DNA of 64,000 bases from Bacteroides sp. (GCA_023663525.1 JAMPHF010000001.1:389512-453511), one strand, 5' to 3'. Counted from the stretch's first letter, positions 44,969 to 54,129 are shown. Made by a program: numbers and translations. Notes: a model not told the origin generated them from the sequence alone.

Positions 44969-46570
44969 TTATTCCGTTTGGCGGAGATAGGAGTCGTATT
45001 CGGCGGGATTCGTTATGATTTCGATGGCTTCGGTGAAAATCGGGTCGAATTTTGCTATGACCTTGGAGTAGGTGGCCTGCTCGTAGATGTCACGGCCAAT
45101 CAGTCCTTTGACGATGGCTTCCAGTATCGGACGTGAACGCTCATAGTCTTTCTCGTTGAACTCGACACCGTCTTTTTTGCCGCGCTCGATTAGGGCTGTC
45201 ATGATTTCGGGAGTGATGATGAAGCCATTGACGAAGTCAGTGTCGGTGGGGTAGAGCTTCTTCAGGCTGTCGCGATGTTCATCGACATAGTTGACACAAA
45301 AGTTGTTGATGACGGCTTTGGCAATCATGTCGCGGTAGTAGGGGGAATACATAGTTGTGTCGATGGCCACGAATTTGTCGGGGAGGATGCCACCGCCACC
45401 GTAGACGGGACGGTTGAGGCGTTTGGTGAAGAATTTGAGCGAGTCGGGGAAGTGGTGGACGCTGTCGGCGTTCATGAACTCGCCGGAATTGTAGCGGTCG
45501 ATTATGTCGCGCTGGTAGGCTTCCTCGTCACCCGCCACGTATGGTTTCTGTATGCATCGACCGGAGGGAGTGTGGTAGCGTGAGATTGTCAGACGCATCA
45601 TTGACCCGTCGGGGAAGGGGAAAGGACGCTGGACGAGACCTTTGCCGAATGTGCGCCGCCCGACAATCACGCCACGGTCATTGTCCTGGATGGCCCCGGA
45701 AAGGATTTCGGATGCGGATGCGGAGTACTGGTTGACCATCACCACGACGCGTCCGTCAAGGAAATCGCCGTCGGCCTCGGCAACAGCTTCTGTGACTCCG
45801 TTTTTGGGCGATTCGGTGTAGACGACCATGTCGCCTTGACGGAGAAACATTTCTGAAAGCTCGATTGCGGGACGCATGTAGCCACCTCCGTTGTCGGTGA
45901 GGTCGAAGACGAGATGCTTCATGCCCTGCTTGCGCAGTTCTTTCATCGCTTTCTTGACTTCGTCGGTAGATGTCTCGGCGAAACGAGTGAGGGAGATGTA
46001 GCCCACGGAATCGTTGAGCATGTAGCTGACATCGACACTGTAGATGGGTATGTCGTCGCGCTCGATGCGGAATTCGAGGGGCTCGGGGCTGCCTTTGCGT
46101 AGGACTTTGAGATTGGCGATGGTGCCCTTCGGTCCGCGAAGCACCTTGAGGATGTCGTTGTTTTTCATATTGACACCGGCAATGACGGTGTCGTTACATG
46201 CGATGATGCGGTCGCCGGGGACGATTCCCATTCTCTCTGACGGACCTCCTGCCACGGATTCTATCACGTAGAGCGTGTCGCTTACCATCTGAAAGCGTAT
46301 GCCTATGCCTGAGAAGTTGCCTTCGAGCGGTTCGGTCAGTTCGCGTGTCTCCTCGGGCGAGGAGTATGTGGAGTGGGGGTCGAGGGTCTTGAGCATAGCT
46401 ATTATGGCCTCGGTGACAATCTTTGTCGTATCGACATCGTCCACATAATAGTTCTCGATTATCTGCTCTGCATAGCGGAGCTTGCGTTCGGGGGTGAACT
46501 GCATATTTAGCTGTGCGAATGTCGAGAGTGCGACTCCGGCAAGCACAATGGCTGTGATTATTTTCTTCAT
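44969..46570 (-). CDS. S41 family C-terminal processing peptidase
   Basis: A 533-aa periplasmic serine protease with signal peptide MKKIITAIVLAGVALSTFA. A PDZ domain follows (GIGIRFQMVSDTLYVIESVA to PGDRIIACNDTVI), then the S41 protease core with LVFDLTDNGGGYM, the nucleophile region NQYSASASEIL and the catalytic Lys in RTFGKGLVQ. It is longer than a minimal CtpA, having an extra C-terminal ~120 residues. Members trim tails of envelope proteins or peptidoglycan enzymes. It follows coaD by 41 nt in the conserved parE-coaD-S41 block. Confidence 0.92.
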   Translation of the reverse strand: MKKIITAIVLAGVALSTFAQLNMQFTPERKLRYAEQIIENYYVDDVDTTKIVTEAIIAMLKTLDPHSTYSSPEETRELTEPLEGNFSGIGIRFQMVSDTLYVIESVAGGPSERMGIVPGDRIIACNDTVIAGVNMKNNDILKVLRGPKGTIANLKVLRKGSPEPLEFRIERDDIPIYSVDVSYMLNDSVGYISLTRFAETSTDEVKKAMKELRKQGMKHLVFDLTDNGGGYMRPAIELSEMFLRQGDMVVYTESPKNGVTEAVAEADGDFLDGRVVVMVNQYSASASEILSGAIQDNDRGVIVGRRTFGKGLVQRPFPFPDGSMMRLTISRYHTPSGRCIQKPYVAGDEEAYQRDIIDRYNSGEFMNADSVHHFPDSLKFFTKRLNRPVYGGGGILPDKFVAIDTTMYSPYYRDMIAKAVINNFCVNYVDEHRDSLKKLYPTDTDFVNGFIITPEIMTALIERGKKDGVEFNEKDYERSRPILEAIVKGLIGRDIYEQATYSKVIAKFDPIFTEAIEIITNPAEYDSYLRQTE

Positions 46571-46611
46571 AAGTAAGAATTATGTTACGTCATTCTGTAT
46601 AGTCCACATTT

Positions 46612-47058
46612 TCAATGCCTCTCCGGCAGGAAGGGGGTGACATCGTAGCCGTAGGAGCTGAGTTCGCGGACGACGGAGGAGGAGATGGCCGCATATTCCG
46701 GGAGAGTAAACAGCAGGAGGGTCTCTATGCCGGAGATGCGGCGGTTTATGTCGGCAAGGTTGCGTTCATACTCGAAATCGATTGTTGACCTGACCCCGCG
46801 CAGCATCCACTTTGCGTCTTCCTGACGACATGCGTCGATGGTGAGCCCCTCATAGGCTATGACTTTGACTTTTGGCTCATTGTCGTAGAGACGGCTGATT
46901 GATTCAATCCGTTCCGGCACTGATGACTCAGCCAATTTGCCGGAATTGATCCCTATGGCTATCACCACGCGGTCAAAGAGGGGAATGACACGGTCAACGA
47001 GCGACTGATGACCTACGGTGAAGGGGTTGAATGAGCCCGGAAACAATATGGTGTTCAT
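46612..47058 (-). CDS. coaD: Phosphopantetheine adenylyltransferase
   Basis: A 148-aa cytoplasmic nucleotidyltransferase that makes dephospho-CoA from 4'-phosphopantetheine and ATP. The N-terminal ILFPGSFNPFTVGH holds the T/HxGH nucleotide-binding motif. WMLRGVRSTIDFEYERNLA binds the pantetheine, and the SSSVVRELSSYG motif near the C-terminus corresponds to the ISSS/TxxR signature. The open frame extends upstream to 47286, but that part overlaps parE; the ATG at 47058, 13 nt after the parE stop, is the real start. Confidence 0.93.
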   Translation of the reverse strand: MNTILFPGSFNPFTVGHQSLVDRVIPLFDRVVIAIGINSGKLAESSVPERIESISRLYDNEPKVKVIAYEGLTIDACRQEDAKWMLRGVRSTIDFEYERNLADINRRISGIETLLLFTLPEYAAISSSVVRELSSYGYDVTPFLPERH

Positions 47059-47071
47059 GCGCTGGAAGGGT

Positions 47072-49057
47072 TTATCCGATTTGGGAGTCATCCTCCACCA
47101 CGAGATTGTCGATGATGAAGTTCTGGCGTTCCATGGTGTTCTTGCCCATGTAGAATTCCAAAAGTTCAGCCACTGCATCCTCCTTGCGGAGAGTGACGCG
47201 GTCGAGGCGCATGTCGGGACCGATGAATCCTCGGAATTCCTCCGGGGATATTTCGCCGAGACCTTTGAAGCGGGTGATTTCTGCATTGTCGCCGAGCTTG
47301 GCTATGGCTGCGATGCGCTCCTCGTCGGTGTAGCAATAATAAGTATCGTCGGCTACGGAGGCTGCACCCCGCGCCCCGCGTTTTGTGGTCTTGTGGTTGC
47401 GGACTCGGAAAAGTGGGGTCTGGAGCACATATAGATGACCTTTCTTGATCATGTCGGGGAAGAACTGGAGGAAGAACGTCAGCAGCAGCAGACGGATGTG
47501 CATACCATCGACATCGGCATCGGTGGCTATGATGACTTTGTTGTAGCGCAGTCCGTCAATCCCCTCCTCGATGTTGAGTGCTGCCTGAAGGAGGTTGAAC
47601 TCCTCGTTCTCGTAAAGGATTTTGGCGGGGACTCCGTAGGAGTTCTTCGGCTTGCCACGGAGCGAGAACACCGCCTGAGTCCAGACATCGCGTATCTTGG
47701 TGATGGAGCCGGCAGCGGAGTCGCCCTCGGTGATGAAGATTGACGAGGCGAGTTTCTTCTCCTCGTCGCCACGGATGTCGTTGAGATGTACGCGGCAGTC
47801 GAGGAGCTTCTTGTTGTGGAGATTGGCTTTTTTCTGCTTCTCGCGGGCGAGTTTGGTGATTCCGGCCATGGCCTTGCGGTCGCGCTCGCTCTCCTGGACT
47901 TTTTTCAGGATGATTTCGGCTATGTCGGTGTTGCGGTGGAGATAGTTGTCAAGCTCAGTCTTGATGAAATCGCCGACGAATTTTGCCACGGTCGGACCGT
48001 CGGGGCTCATGTCGCGGCTTCCGAGCTTGGTCTTGGTCTGCGACTCGAACACCGGTTCCTCGACCTTGATGGAAATGGCGGCGATCATGCCGTTGCGGAT
48101 GTCGGAATAGTCGAAATCCTTTTTGAAATATTCTTTGATCGTGCGTGAGACGGCTTCCTTGAAGGCTGTGAGGTGGGTGCCTCCCTGAGTGGTGTGCTGT
48201 CCGTTGACAAATGAATAGTATTCCTCTCCGCGCTGATTGGCGTGGGTGATCGCCACCTCGATGTCCTCACCCTTGAGGTGGATGGGGAGATAGAGAGGCT
48301 CGGTGGTCATGCTGTCCTTGAGCAAGTCGAGCAGACCGTTGCGCGAGATGTATCTTTTGCCGTTGAACACCATGGCGAGTCCGGTATTGAGAAACGTGTA
48401 GTTCTTCAGCAGCGGGACTATGAAGTCATCGCGGTAGGCGTAGTCGCGGAAAATTGATGCGTCGGGTGTGAAGCGGACAAGTGTGCCGTTGGGTTCATCG
48501 GTCGGCTCGATGTCGCTCTCCTCGACGATTTCGCCGCAGTGGTAGAGGACGCTCTTGCCCATGCCGTCGCGGACGCTGGAGATGAAAAATTCGGTCGACA
48601 GGGCGTTCACGGCCTTTATGCCCACGCCGTTCAGCCCGACAGATTTCTTGAAGGCCTTTGAGTCGTACTTTCCGCCTGTGTTCATGCGCGACGACACATC
48701 GACAAGTTTCCCGAGTGGGATTCCTCGACCGAAGTCACGCACCGTCACCGTTCCGTCGGCCACATCGACGGTGATTTGTTTTCCGAAGCCCATCATGTAT
48801 TCGTCGATGGCATTGTCGAGCACCTCCTTGATGAGCACATAAATGCCGTCATCGTAGTTCGAGCCGTCGCCGAGTTTGCCGATATACATGCCGGGTCGGC
48901 GGCGGATATGCTCTTTCCAGTCGAGGGTCTTGATGTCGTCCTCGCTGTAATCGGCGGCAATCTGCGTCGCGGTGTCTTTGTCGTTGTCAAGTCCGTCACC
49001 CGTGTTCTCAGTGATGAAATCCGGGTTTTCAGATGAAATATCGTCAATGTTGATCAT
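47072..49057 (-). CDS. parE: DNA topoisomerase IV subunit B (type IIA)
   Basis: A 661-aa ATPase subunit (GyrB/ParE family). The GHKL fold shows [19 protein letters not shown] and [12 protein letters not shown]. The Toprim domain has [11 protein letters not shown] and [17 protein letters not shown]. The linked coaD and S41 genes are the usual Bacteroidetes neighbours of parE. Two starts are possible: 49072 or 49057. The latter is preferred because GGAGAG lies 4 nt upstream of it. TAAATTTG (minus strand, 49080-49087) places the transcript start close to 49072, so a leaderless start there is the alternative. Confidence 0.93.
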   Translation of the reverse strand: MINIDDISSENPDFITENTGDGLDNDKDTATQIAADYSEDDIKTLDWKEHIRRRPGMYIGKLGDGSNYDDGIYVLIKEVLDNAIDEYMMGFGKQITVDVADGTVTVRDFGRGIPLGKLVDVSSRMNTGGKYDSKAFKKSVGLNGVGIKAVNALSTEFFISSVRDGMGKSVLYHCGEIVEESDIEPTDEPNGTLVRFTPDASIFRDYAYRDDFIVPLLKNYTFLNTGLAMVFNGKRYISRNGLLDLLKDSMTTEPLYLPIHLKGEDIEVAITHANQRGEEYYSFVNGQHTTQGGTHLTAFKEAVSRTIKEYFKKDFDYSDIRNGMIAAISIKVEEPVFESQTKTKLGSRDMSPDGPTVAKFVGDFIKTELDNYLHRNTDIAEIILKKVQESERDRKAMAGITKLAREKQKKANLHNKKLLDCRVHLNDIRGDEEKKLASSIFITEGDSAAGSITKIRDVWTQAVFSLRGKPKNSYGVPAKILYENEEFNLLQAALNIEEGIDGLRYNKVIIATDADVDGMHIRLLLLTFFLQFFPDMIKKGHLYVLQTPLFRVRNHKTTKRGARGAASVADDTYYCYTDEERIAAIAKLGDNAEITRFKGLGEISPEEFRGFIGPDMRLDRVTLRKEDAVAELLEFYMGKNTMERQNFIIDNLVVEDDSQIG

Positions 49058-49079
49058 GTCTCTCCAATTCATTATGAGG

Positions 49080-49087
49080 CAAATTTA
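49080..49087 (-). promoter_or_regulatory. -7 box (TAAATTTG) of parE
   Basis: The box on the minus strand ends 7 nt before the ATG at 49072, predicting a transcript start at or very near that codon and only a 15-20-nt leader before the alternative start at 49057. Confidence 0.5.
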
Positions 49088-49172
49088 CGAAAAAATCTCG
49101 AATAAATTGATTGTAGACCTCATTTCATGTCCTTACTCTTTAAAATTCAGTAATATGGAGCCGTTAGCTGTT

Positions 49173-49429
49173 AGGCTGAAAAGGGTACAGAGAGACATAA
49201 GGGGCAGAGGGAACAAAAAATTTTTTAGGCTATTCGGTTTGTTATGAGACACGCTCTTGTTCGGTTGTTATGAGACACGCTCTTGTTCGGTTGTTATGAA
49301 ACTCACCCATATATGTCTACATGCGCGTATGATTTACATACGCGATAACGATAACTAACTTCCGGCGTGACAGCAAAATATAATTTTGTTATTTCTGTCC
49401 TTCCTGTCCTTCTGTACCCTTTTCAGCCT
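49173..49429. repeat. Long hairpin repeat, family A copy 6, interrupted
   Basis: The left arm GGCTGAAAAGGGTACAGAG (49173-49222) pairs with CTTCTGTACCCTTTTCAGCC in 49375-49429. The ~150-nt loop between them contains a 26-bp tandem repeat (49241-49303) and an inverted GCGTATGATTTACATACGC. It appears to be a family A hairpin split by an insertion. The hairpin ends 17 nt beyond the beta-helix lipoprotein stop. Confidence 0.75.
49241..49303. repeat. 26-bp tandem repeat, 2.4 copies (GTTATGAGACACGCTCTTG)
   Basis: Copies begin at 49241, 49267 and 49293; the first two are identical, the third diverges after GTTATGAAAC. The core GTTATGAGACAC is the dispersed motif at 37 and 20940. IS21-type elements have multiple terminal repeats beginning with TGT, so a remnant IS end is possible; no transposase is present. 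Confidence 0.7.
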
Positions 49430-49446
49430 GATGACTGACCGCCTGA

Positions 49447-50835
49447 TCACTCCTCCTTTCCGGTCTGGTATGCACCGAGATTGGGGGAGGAACCGCGATC
49501 TGTGCCGTAGAAGTCCCTCATGCCGTCGGCGGGGATGAGGTCGGGATAGGCTGCGCCGATGGCTGGCGATCCGGGTTGGAGGCGATAGTCAAAGTAGTAA
49601 TCCTCGCGGACGGTATAGTAGAGCGGATCAGCACCCCAGAGACAGTCGATGAAATTATTGTCGTCGCTGCCGTTGCTCTTCAGGAGCGAACGCCTGACGG
49701 TGACACTGCTCGCGCTGAGGTCGCCGGGGTAGAAGTCAGAGCCGTTGCCATAGAAAATGCAGTTGCGGAAATCGGCTGTCATCAATGGCATCCCCGAACC
49801 GTCGTCGCTTTCGCGGTCGATATGATAGAGCTGTACTGAGGCTCCGCGCAGACCGGAGAAAAGATAGTAGTTTGCGAAAGTGCAATTGCTGACTGTGGCT
49901 GTGCCTCCCACGAGTGCCATCACACCGTCAGCGGCTTCGGCGACTTCGCAGCCGGTGAGTGTCAAATCTGCGTAACGTCCGAGGAGGGAGTAGGTGGCAC
50001 TGTTGCGCAGACGGCAATTGAGGAATGATACCTGTGAGAGCGAATCGGCGATGACTCCCGACACAGTATTGCGCACCACTGTGTGACTCAGACGATTGCC
50101 ACGGCTCTGAGGGGCGAAGTGCAATCCCTCCCACTGCGAGGCCATGAGATCGAAGGTCACGCCGGAAATCACATTGCCGGTGCGGTCGCCGGTCATGTTG
50201 ATGGGATTGCGTGGTGTGCCTTCGGCGATGAGTGTACCCTCGACACGCATGAAGGCTTTATCGTGGAAATGGAGGGTAGTTCCTTCGGGGATGGTGAGGG
50301 TCGCGCCGGATGCGACTATGATGGAGTCGAAAATCTGATAAGGGTATGTGGCATCGAAGCGGGTGTCCTTGTCGATGACGGTGCTCTGGAGGCGTTCAAC
50401 GTCCTGACCGGATGCGCTGAGCACCACGCTGCGTGTGACTCCGTTGGTGGTGAAGTCGAGTATATCGCTGAAACCTGTGAGATCCGGAGTGCCATTGGTG
50501 CGGAGGGTTGCCTCGACGAATACGTAGATGGAGTCGTTAGGACGGATTTCGACATTCTGAAATGACGAGCCGGAGAAACCATCGACGTTTATGCGGAATG
50601 TGCCATCGGCATTGCGTAGAGCGATATTGTTGATGTTCAGTATCTTGTCGTGGCGGTTATAGACCATGAACCTACTTGTGGGAGTGGGCTGACCGGTGAA
50701 CACGACTCCAAGATCAAGGGTGTCAGTCGAGAATACCGGTTGCGATGAGGATGAGGTGTCAATGCCGTCCTCAATGCAGCCGGTGAAAGTGGAGAGGATG
50801 GCAAGCGAGAGAAGTATGTGGATGAGTGTTTTCAT
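49447..50835 (-). CDS. Right-handed beta-helix lipoprotein
   Basis: A 462-aa predicted lipoprotein (lipobox TFTGC). Residues ~35-150 look like an Ig-type beta-sandwich of the ASPM/SPD-2/Hydin kind (LDLGVVFTGQPTPTSRFMVY). From ~170 to 420 regular beta-helix turns run (LIAEGTPRNPINMTG, LHFAPQSRGNRLSHTVV, VSFLNCRLRNSATYSLLG, ATVSNCTFANYY). The ending PAIGAAYPDLIPADGMRDFY resembles right-handed parallel beta-helix surface proteins. It is probably exposed at the cell surface and may bind glycans. No catalytic residues recognised. Confidence 0.78.
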   Translation of the reverse strand: MKTLIHILLSLAILSTFTGCIEDGIDTSSSSQPVFSTDTLDLGVVFTGQPTPTSRFMVYNRHDKILNINNIALRNADGTFRINVDGFSGSSFQNVEIRPNDSIYVFVEATLRTNGTPDLTGFSDILDFTTNGVTRSVVLSASGQDVERLQSTVIDKDTRFDATYPYQIFDSIIVASGATLTIPEGTTLHFHDKAFMRVEGTLIAEGTPRNPINMTGDRTGNVISGVTFDLMASQWEGLHFAPQSRGNRLSHTVVRNTVSGVIADSLSQVSFLNCRLRNSATYSLLGRYADLTLTGCEVAEAADGVMALVGGTATVSNCTFANYYLFSGLRGASVQLYHIDRESDDGSGMPLMTADFRNCIFYGNGSDFYPGDLSASSVTVRRSLLKSNGSDDNNFIDCLWGADPLYYTVREDYYFDYRLQPGSPAIGAAYPDLIPADGMRDFYGTDRGSSPNLGAYQTGKEE

Positions 50836-50929
50836 GAAGTAAAAGCAAGTAGTGTGTTATATGACTATTAGTTAACGAGAAAAATGTGGAATTATTGTCA
50901 ACCATTAATCGTCTGTCATTCGCCATAGG

Positions 50930-51170
50930 GCTTAAAAGGGTACAAAAGATACTAATCGTCATGGGGGTGAAAAGGGTACAGAAGGACAAGGGGGACATAA
51001 GTAACAGAATTATTTTTAGCTATCGCGCAGGTAATAAATAAGTTATCGTGCATGTGAAAAACATGTAAAACAACCCTTACGACTTAAAAATTTCTGTTGC
51101 TTTTGTTCCTCTTGTCCTTCTGTACCCTTTTCACCCCTGTGACGAATAGTATTTTCTGTACCTTTTTCAG
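50930..51170. repeat. Long hairpin repeat, family A copy 7 (largest)
   Basis: Arms of about 80 nt: the left contains AAAGGGTACAGAAGGACAAG and its complement CTTGTCCTTCTGTACCCTTT is on the right, and the outer parts pair as well (AGATACTAATCGTCATG with TGTGACGAATAGTATTTTCT). The loop is about 77 nt. It ends 25 nt beyond the DUF4369 gene stop. It occupies most of the 359-nt gap 50836-51194; the first ~95 nt have nothing recognised beyond AT-rich sequence upstream of the lipoprotein gene. Confidence 0.85.
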
Positions 51171-51194
51171 TCTAATGATCTGGACAATAATATA

Positions 51195-52376
51195 TTATTT
51201 CGTTTTGAGGCGGGTGTTGGATGTGGGGGCGAGCTTGAGTTTGGTGCGGGGAGCATTCTCGTTATGGGCTTGCCGGGATGGTTTTAGAGGTTTGGGCGTG
51301 GAGAGGGTTTGTGGTTCGGGGGTATCCTCGACTGTATCCTTTTCGGGAGCTTTGAGGAAGATTCTCAGTCTGTTCCTGACACTGTCGGCGGCTGCGCGGA
51401 CAGAGTAGCCGCGATAGACCTGCTTCCCAATGCTGTCCGAAACGATGAAAAATGGGTATGACGGTATGACCATCGACCGTATGCTTGGATTGGAGGCTCC
51501 TCCCGGCAGCCATCCCTGCCACCAGTTGGCACTGTCATTGCGCACGGACAAACGCCACGACGTGCTGTCGCCTGCAAGTGACAGCTCTATTGCCTTGAAG
51601 CGGCGCGACGGGAGACTGTCGGTCAAGTTGCGGAGGGCGGATCTCACGCTGTCGCCCTTGCTGCGGCCGGTGAATGCTATCAGTGTGTAGCTTTGGCTCG
51701 ACGGCCAGTAGCGTAGGGTGGAGTCGCGGTTTTGATGGAGCGCGCAGTTGATGGTCATGGTCTTGACATTGCCGCGAGCATCGGCCGACACCTGCTCGCT
51801 CACCATTCCCGAAAATGCTCCCATGACGTTCGAGGGGCGGGCCTGCGGTTTCAGGATATTGATGAGTGAATCGGCCTCAAGCTCATAGCCACGGGCTTGG
51901 AAACGGGTGGCGAGGAGCATGGCCGACGATATGCGGTCGGGGTGGGTGCGAACCTCGTCGGCAATCAGCCGGTTAACGGTCGCGATGTCACCGCTGCGCA
52001 GGATGGAGTCATTGGCGGAGATGAAACGCGAAAATTCCTCGGAGGCATCGTTGCCCTCGATTTTTACCTGACCGGGGTTGTCGAGATCCATCTTCACGCT
52101 GAGGTCATCGCCGTTGGAGGCAACGCAGACAAACAGCGGCGTGCCGGAGTTTGTGACCACTTCGACGAGTGTCGGTTCAGACGAGACACCTCGGAGCGAC
52201 ACCTTGCCATCGACGGGATGGAACACGGCATGTTGGATGCTGCGGTTGATGTAGAACATCTCCACTCCTTCCTGACCAAGACCGCGAATCTCGCAGTTGA
52301 TCACAAATTCCTCGTCGTTGCCACAGGCCGTGAGCAGAGCGAGGAGCGACAGTAAAAAAACATGATAATAGCGCAT
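51195..52376 (-). CDS. DUF4369-like lipoprotein with degenerate thioredoxin-like fold
   Basis: A 393-aa lipoprotein (lipobox LLTAC, Cys18). The N-terminal region FVINCEIRGLGQEGVEMFYI and VDGKVSLRGVSSEPTLVEVV matches the DUF4369 pattern that precedes thioredoxin domains in Bacteroidetes. The C-terminal half has a thioredoxin-like strand order (SYTLIAFTGRSKGDSVRSAL, SMVIPSYPFFIVSDSIG) but no CxxC, so redox activity is unlikely. A basic Pro-rich tail of ~50 residues follows. A minus-strand TAATTTTG box five bases before the ATG suggests a leaderless transcript. Confidence 0.75.
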   Translation of the reverse strand: MRYYHVFLLSLLALLTACGNDEEFVINCEIRGLGQEGVEMFYINRSIQHAVFHPVDGKVSLRGVSSEPTLVEVVTNSGTPLFVCVASNGDDLSVKMDLDNPGQVKIEGNDASEEFSRFISANDSILRSGDIATVNRLIADEVRTHPDRISSAMLLATRFQARGYELEADSLINILKPQARPSNVMGAFSGMVSEQVSADARGNVKTMTINCALHQNRDSTLRYWPSSQSYTLIAFTGRSKGDSVRSALRNLTDSLPSRRFKAIELSLAGDSTSWRLSVRNDSANWWQGWLPGGASNPSIRSMVIPSYPFFIVSDSIGKQVYRGYSVRAAADSVRNRLRIFLKAPEKDTVEDTPEPQTLSTPKPLKPSRQAHNENAPRTKLKLAPTSNTRLKTK

Positions 52377-52381
52377 GGCTG

Positions 52382-52410
52382 CAAAATTACTAAATTTTTA
52401 TCTATCTTTG
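52382..52410. promoter_or_regulatory. Divergent -7 boxes for the DUF4369 and pldA genes
   Basis: Minus strand TAATTTTG (52382-52389) lies five bases from the DUF4369 ATG. Plus strand TATCTTTG (52403-52410) would start the pldA transcript near 52416, about 49 nt before its ATG. Convincing -33 boxes are not visible. Confidence 0.45.
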
Positions 52411-52464
52411 CAATCGTGTTCCACTTCAAAGGACGATTAATCGTCCCTAACGCATTTACAATCG

Positions 52465-53316
52465 ATGAAAGCCATATTGCGATTAGCCGTCGGCACACTC
52501 GCACTCATCACCTCAGGTCTCAGTTTCAATGCCGGGGCGCAGATTATCGCGACGAGCAATGAGACCATCAACACCGACAGTGTCCGCCGTGCGTTTGATG
52601 ATGCTCCGTATTTCGGTCTGTATAAGGACAATTATTTCATCTTCGGTGCCCCCGTCGGGGAGCGCATCAGCCGCCATACGTGTAATATCAAGTTCCAGAT
52701 TTCGATAGCCCAGCGACTGACGCGCAGCACACTTCCATTCGGGACGTATCTCTATCTGTTCTATTCGCAGAAATGTTTTTGGAACATTCTTGAGGACTCC
52801 ATGCCGATGACCGACCTCAATTTCAATCCGGGTGTCGGGTTGACGAAGCCGCTCTTTGTCAAGGGGCATTATGTCGGCAAGGTCAGTTTCATAGCCGAAC
52901 ATGAGTCAAACGGTCGAGACGGGGCGGCCTCGCGGTCGTGGAACAGGTTGAGTATCGGGGCGAGCATCATGATCGACCCCCAGCTTATGGTCCACAGCAA
53001 GGTGTGGCTTCCGATCATCGATGGTTCGGAAAACCGTGATATTCTTGACTATTGCGGCATATATCAGCTCGGCACTTCGGTGACTTCGCCAAACGGCCGC
53101 ATGGGTTTCGCCATCAATCTTGTGAAACGCAAGGGTTGGAAGCAGAACTATAACACGACCCTGGAGTTCAACTACCGCATTTTCCCGCGTGACAATCAAT
53201 ATCTGTTCGTGCAGTATTACAACGGTTATGGTGAGGGACTCCTCGCATATAAGGAATTTCATTCCATGCTCCGTGTCGGTCTCGTCATCAAGCCGAAACT
53301 GTTCAGCGATTATTGA
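52465..53316 (+). CDS. pldA: Outer-membrane phospholipase A
   Basis: A 283-aa secreted protein with a signal peptide to ~GAQ. The OMPLA signature is clear: HESNGRDGAASRSWNR contains His146, Ser148 and Asn160, the same 2- and 12-residue spacing as the His-Ser-Asn triad of E. coli PldA. Flanking strands (VGKVSFIAEH, LSIGASIMI, QYLFVQYYNGYGEGLLAY) form the 12-stranded barrel. The enzyme hydrolyses phospholipids in the outer leaflet, which preserves lipid asymmetry. The gene is single, divergent from the DUF4369 gene. Confidence 0.92.
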   Translation: MKAILRLAVGTLALITSGLSFNAGAQIIATSNETINTDSVRRAFDDAPYFGLYKDNYFIFGAPVGERISRHTCNIKFQISIAQRLTRSTLPFGTYLYLFYSQKCFWNILEDSMPMTDLNFNPGVGLTKPLFVKGHYVGKVSFIAEHESNGRDGAASRSWNRLSIGASIMIDPQLMVHSKVWLPIIDGSENRDILDYCGIYQLGTSVTSPNGRMGFAINLVKRKGWKQNYNTTLEFNYRIFPRDNQYLFVQYYNGYGEGLLAYKEFHSMLRVGLVIKPKLFSDY

Positions 53317-53340
53317 TAGGAATACAGTTATCAGACTAAG

Positions 53341-53479
53341 ACTGAAAAGAATACAGAAGGACAAGAGGGGACAGAAACGACAGATTTTTATATAATCAGC
53401 AAATTTTCAGTGGAAAATTACTCTGAAAATATTAATCCGTTACGTCTGTCCCCTCTTGTCCTTCTGTACCCTTTTCAGT
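53341..53479. repeat. Long hairpin repeat, family A copy 8
   Basis: AGAAGGACAAGAGGGGACAG on the left and CTGTCCCCTCTTGTCCTTCT on the right are exact complements. The loop is AT-rich and contains a smaller CAAATTTTCAGTGGAAAATT stem. It lies between the convergent pldA and tpx stops (25 and 22 nt away). Confidence 0.85.
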
Positions 53480-53500
53480 ACAGGCTTTTTTCAAGTGTGA

Positions 53501-54010
53501 TTAGTCCTTACGGGCGAGGACTTTGATTGCGGCATCGTAGTCAGGCTCGTTAGTGATTTCCTCGACGAGATCGCGGAAGATCACACGGCGGTTTTCGTCA
53601 AGCACGAGCACGCAGCGGGCGAGCAGACCTGCAAGCGGTCCATCGACGAGCTGCACACCGTATTTCTGTCCGAAAAGCGGTGAGCGGAATGCTGACCCGA
53701 AAAGCACGTTCTTGATTCCTTCGATTGTGCAGAAACGACCCATGGCGAACGGGAGGTCCATCGACACGCAGATCACTACTACATCATCGAGTTTAGCTGC
53801 CTCCTCATTGAAACGGCGCACGCTGCGCGCACATACCTCAGTGTCGAGGCTCGGGAAAATATTGAGGACTACCCGCTTGCCTGCAAAGTCAGTGCAGAGC
53901 AATTGCGAGAGGTCAGCTCCGGCGAGGTGGAAGCAAGGTGCGGTTTCGCCGATACCGGGGACGGTGCCACAGGTGTGGCATGGTTGGCCTTTAAAGAATA
54001 CGGTTTCCAT
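53501..54010 (-). CDS. tpx: Thiol peroxidase Tpx
   Basis: A 169-aa atypical 2-Cys peroxiredoxin that reduces alkyl hydroperoxides and H2O2 with thioredoxin. The peroxidatic Cys60 lies in DTEVCARSVRRFNE and the resolving Cys94 in MGRFCTIEGI, with family spacing. The N-terminal extension contains an extra CHTC pair and another Cys26, which is unusual for Tpx and may give a metal or redox site. The gene stands alone. Confidence 0.94.
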   Translation of the reverse strand: METVFFKGQPCHTCGTVPGIGETAPCFHLAGADLSQLLCTDFAGKRVVLNIFPSLDTEVCARSVRRFNEEAAKLDDVVVICVSMDLPFAMGRFCTIEGIKNVLFGSAFRSPLFGQKYGVQLVDGPLAGLLARCVLVLDENRRVIFRDLVEEITNEPDYDAAIKVLARKD

Positions 54011-54024
54011 TATTTAGTTTTTTA

Positions 54025-54115
54025 GTTTTGATTTAAAAATCATTTTGAATCATGATTTAATAAGATTTAACAAGATTAATCATGATTTATCATGTTAAAT
54101 CAGTTTAAATCAATC
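54025..54115. repeat. AT-rich imperfect inverted repeat (family E)
   Basis: TTGATTTAAAAATCAT on the left and ATCAGTTTAAATCAA on the right, with repeated AATCATGATTTA words between, form an imperfect ~40-nt arm pair. It lies between the starts and stops of the two minus-strand genes here and may include the tpx promoter. Confidence 0.55.
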
Positions 54116-54129
54116 GAGAATTATAAAGC

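Noticed and set aside
46612-47286. Long form of CoaD with a 76-residue N-terminal extension
   Set aside because: The extension is the antisense-free shadow of the parE 3' end in another frame; the family start MNTILFPGSFNP is at 47058.
49241-49303. Tandem repeat considered as a CRISPR array
   Set aside because: The repeats are directly adjacent without spacers, only 2.4 units long, and no cas gene is near.
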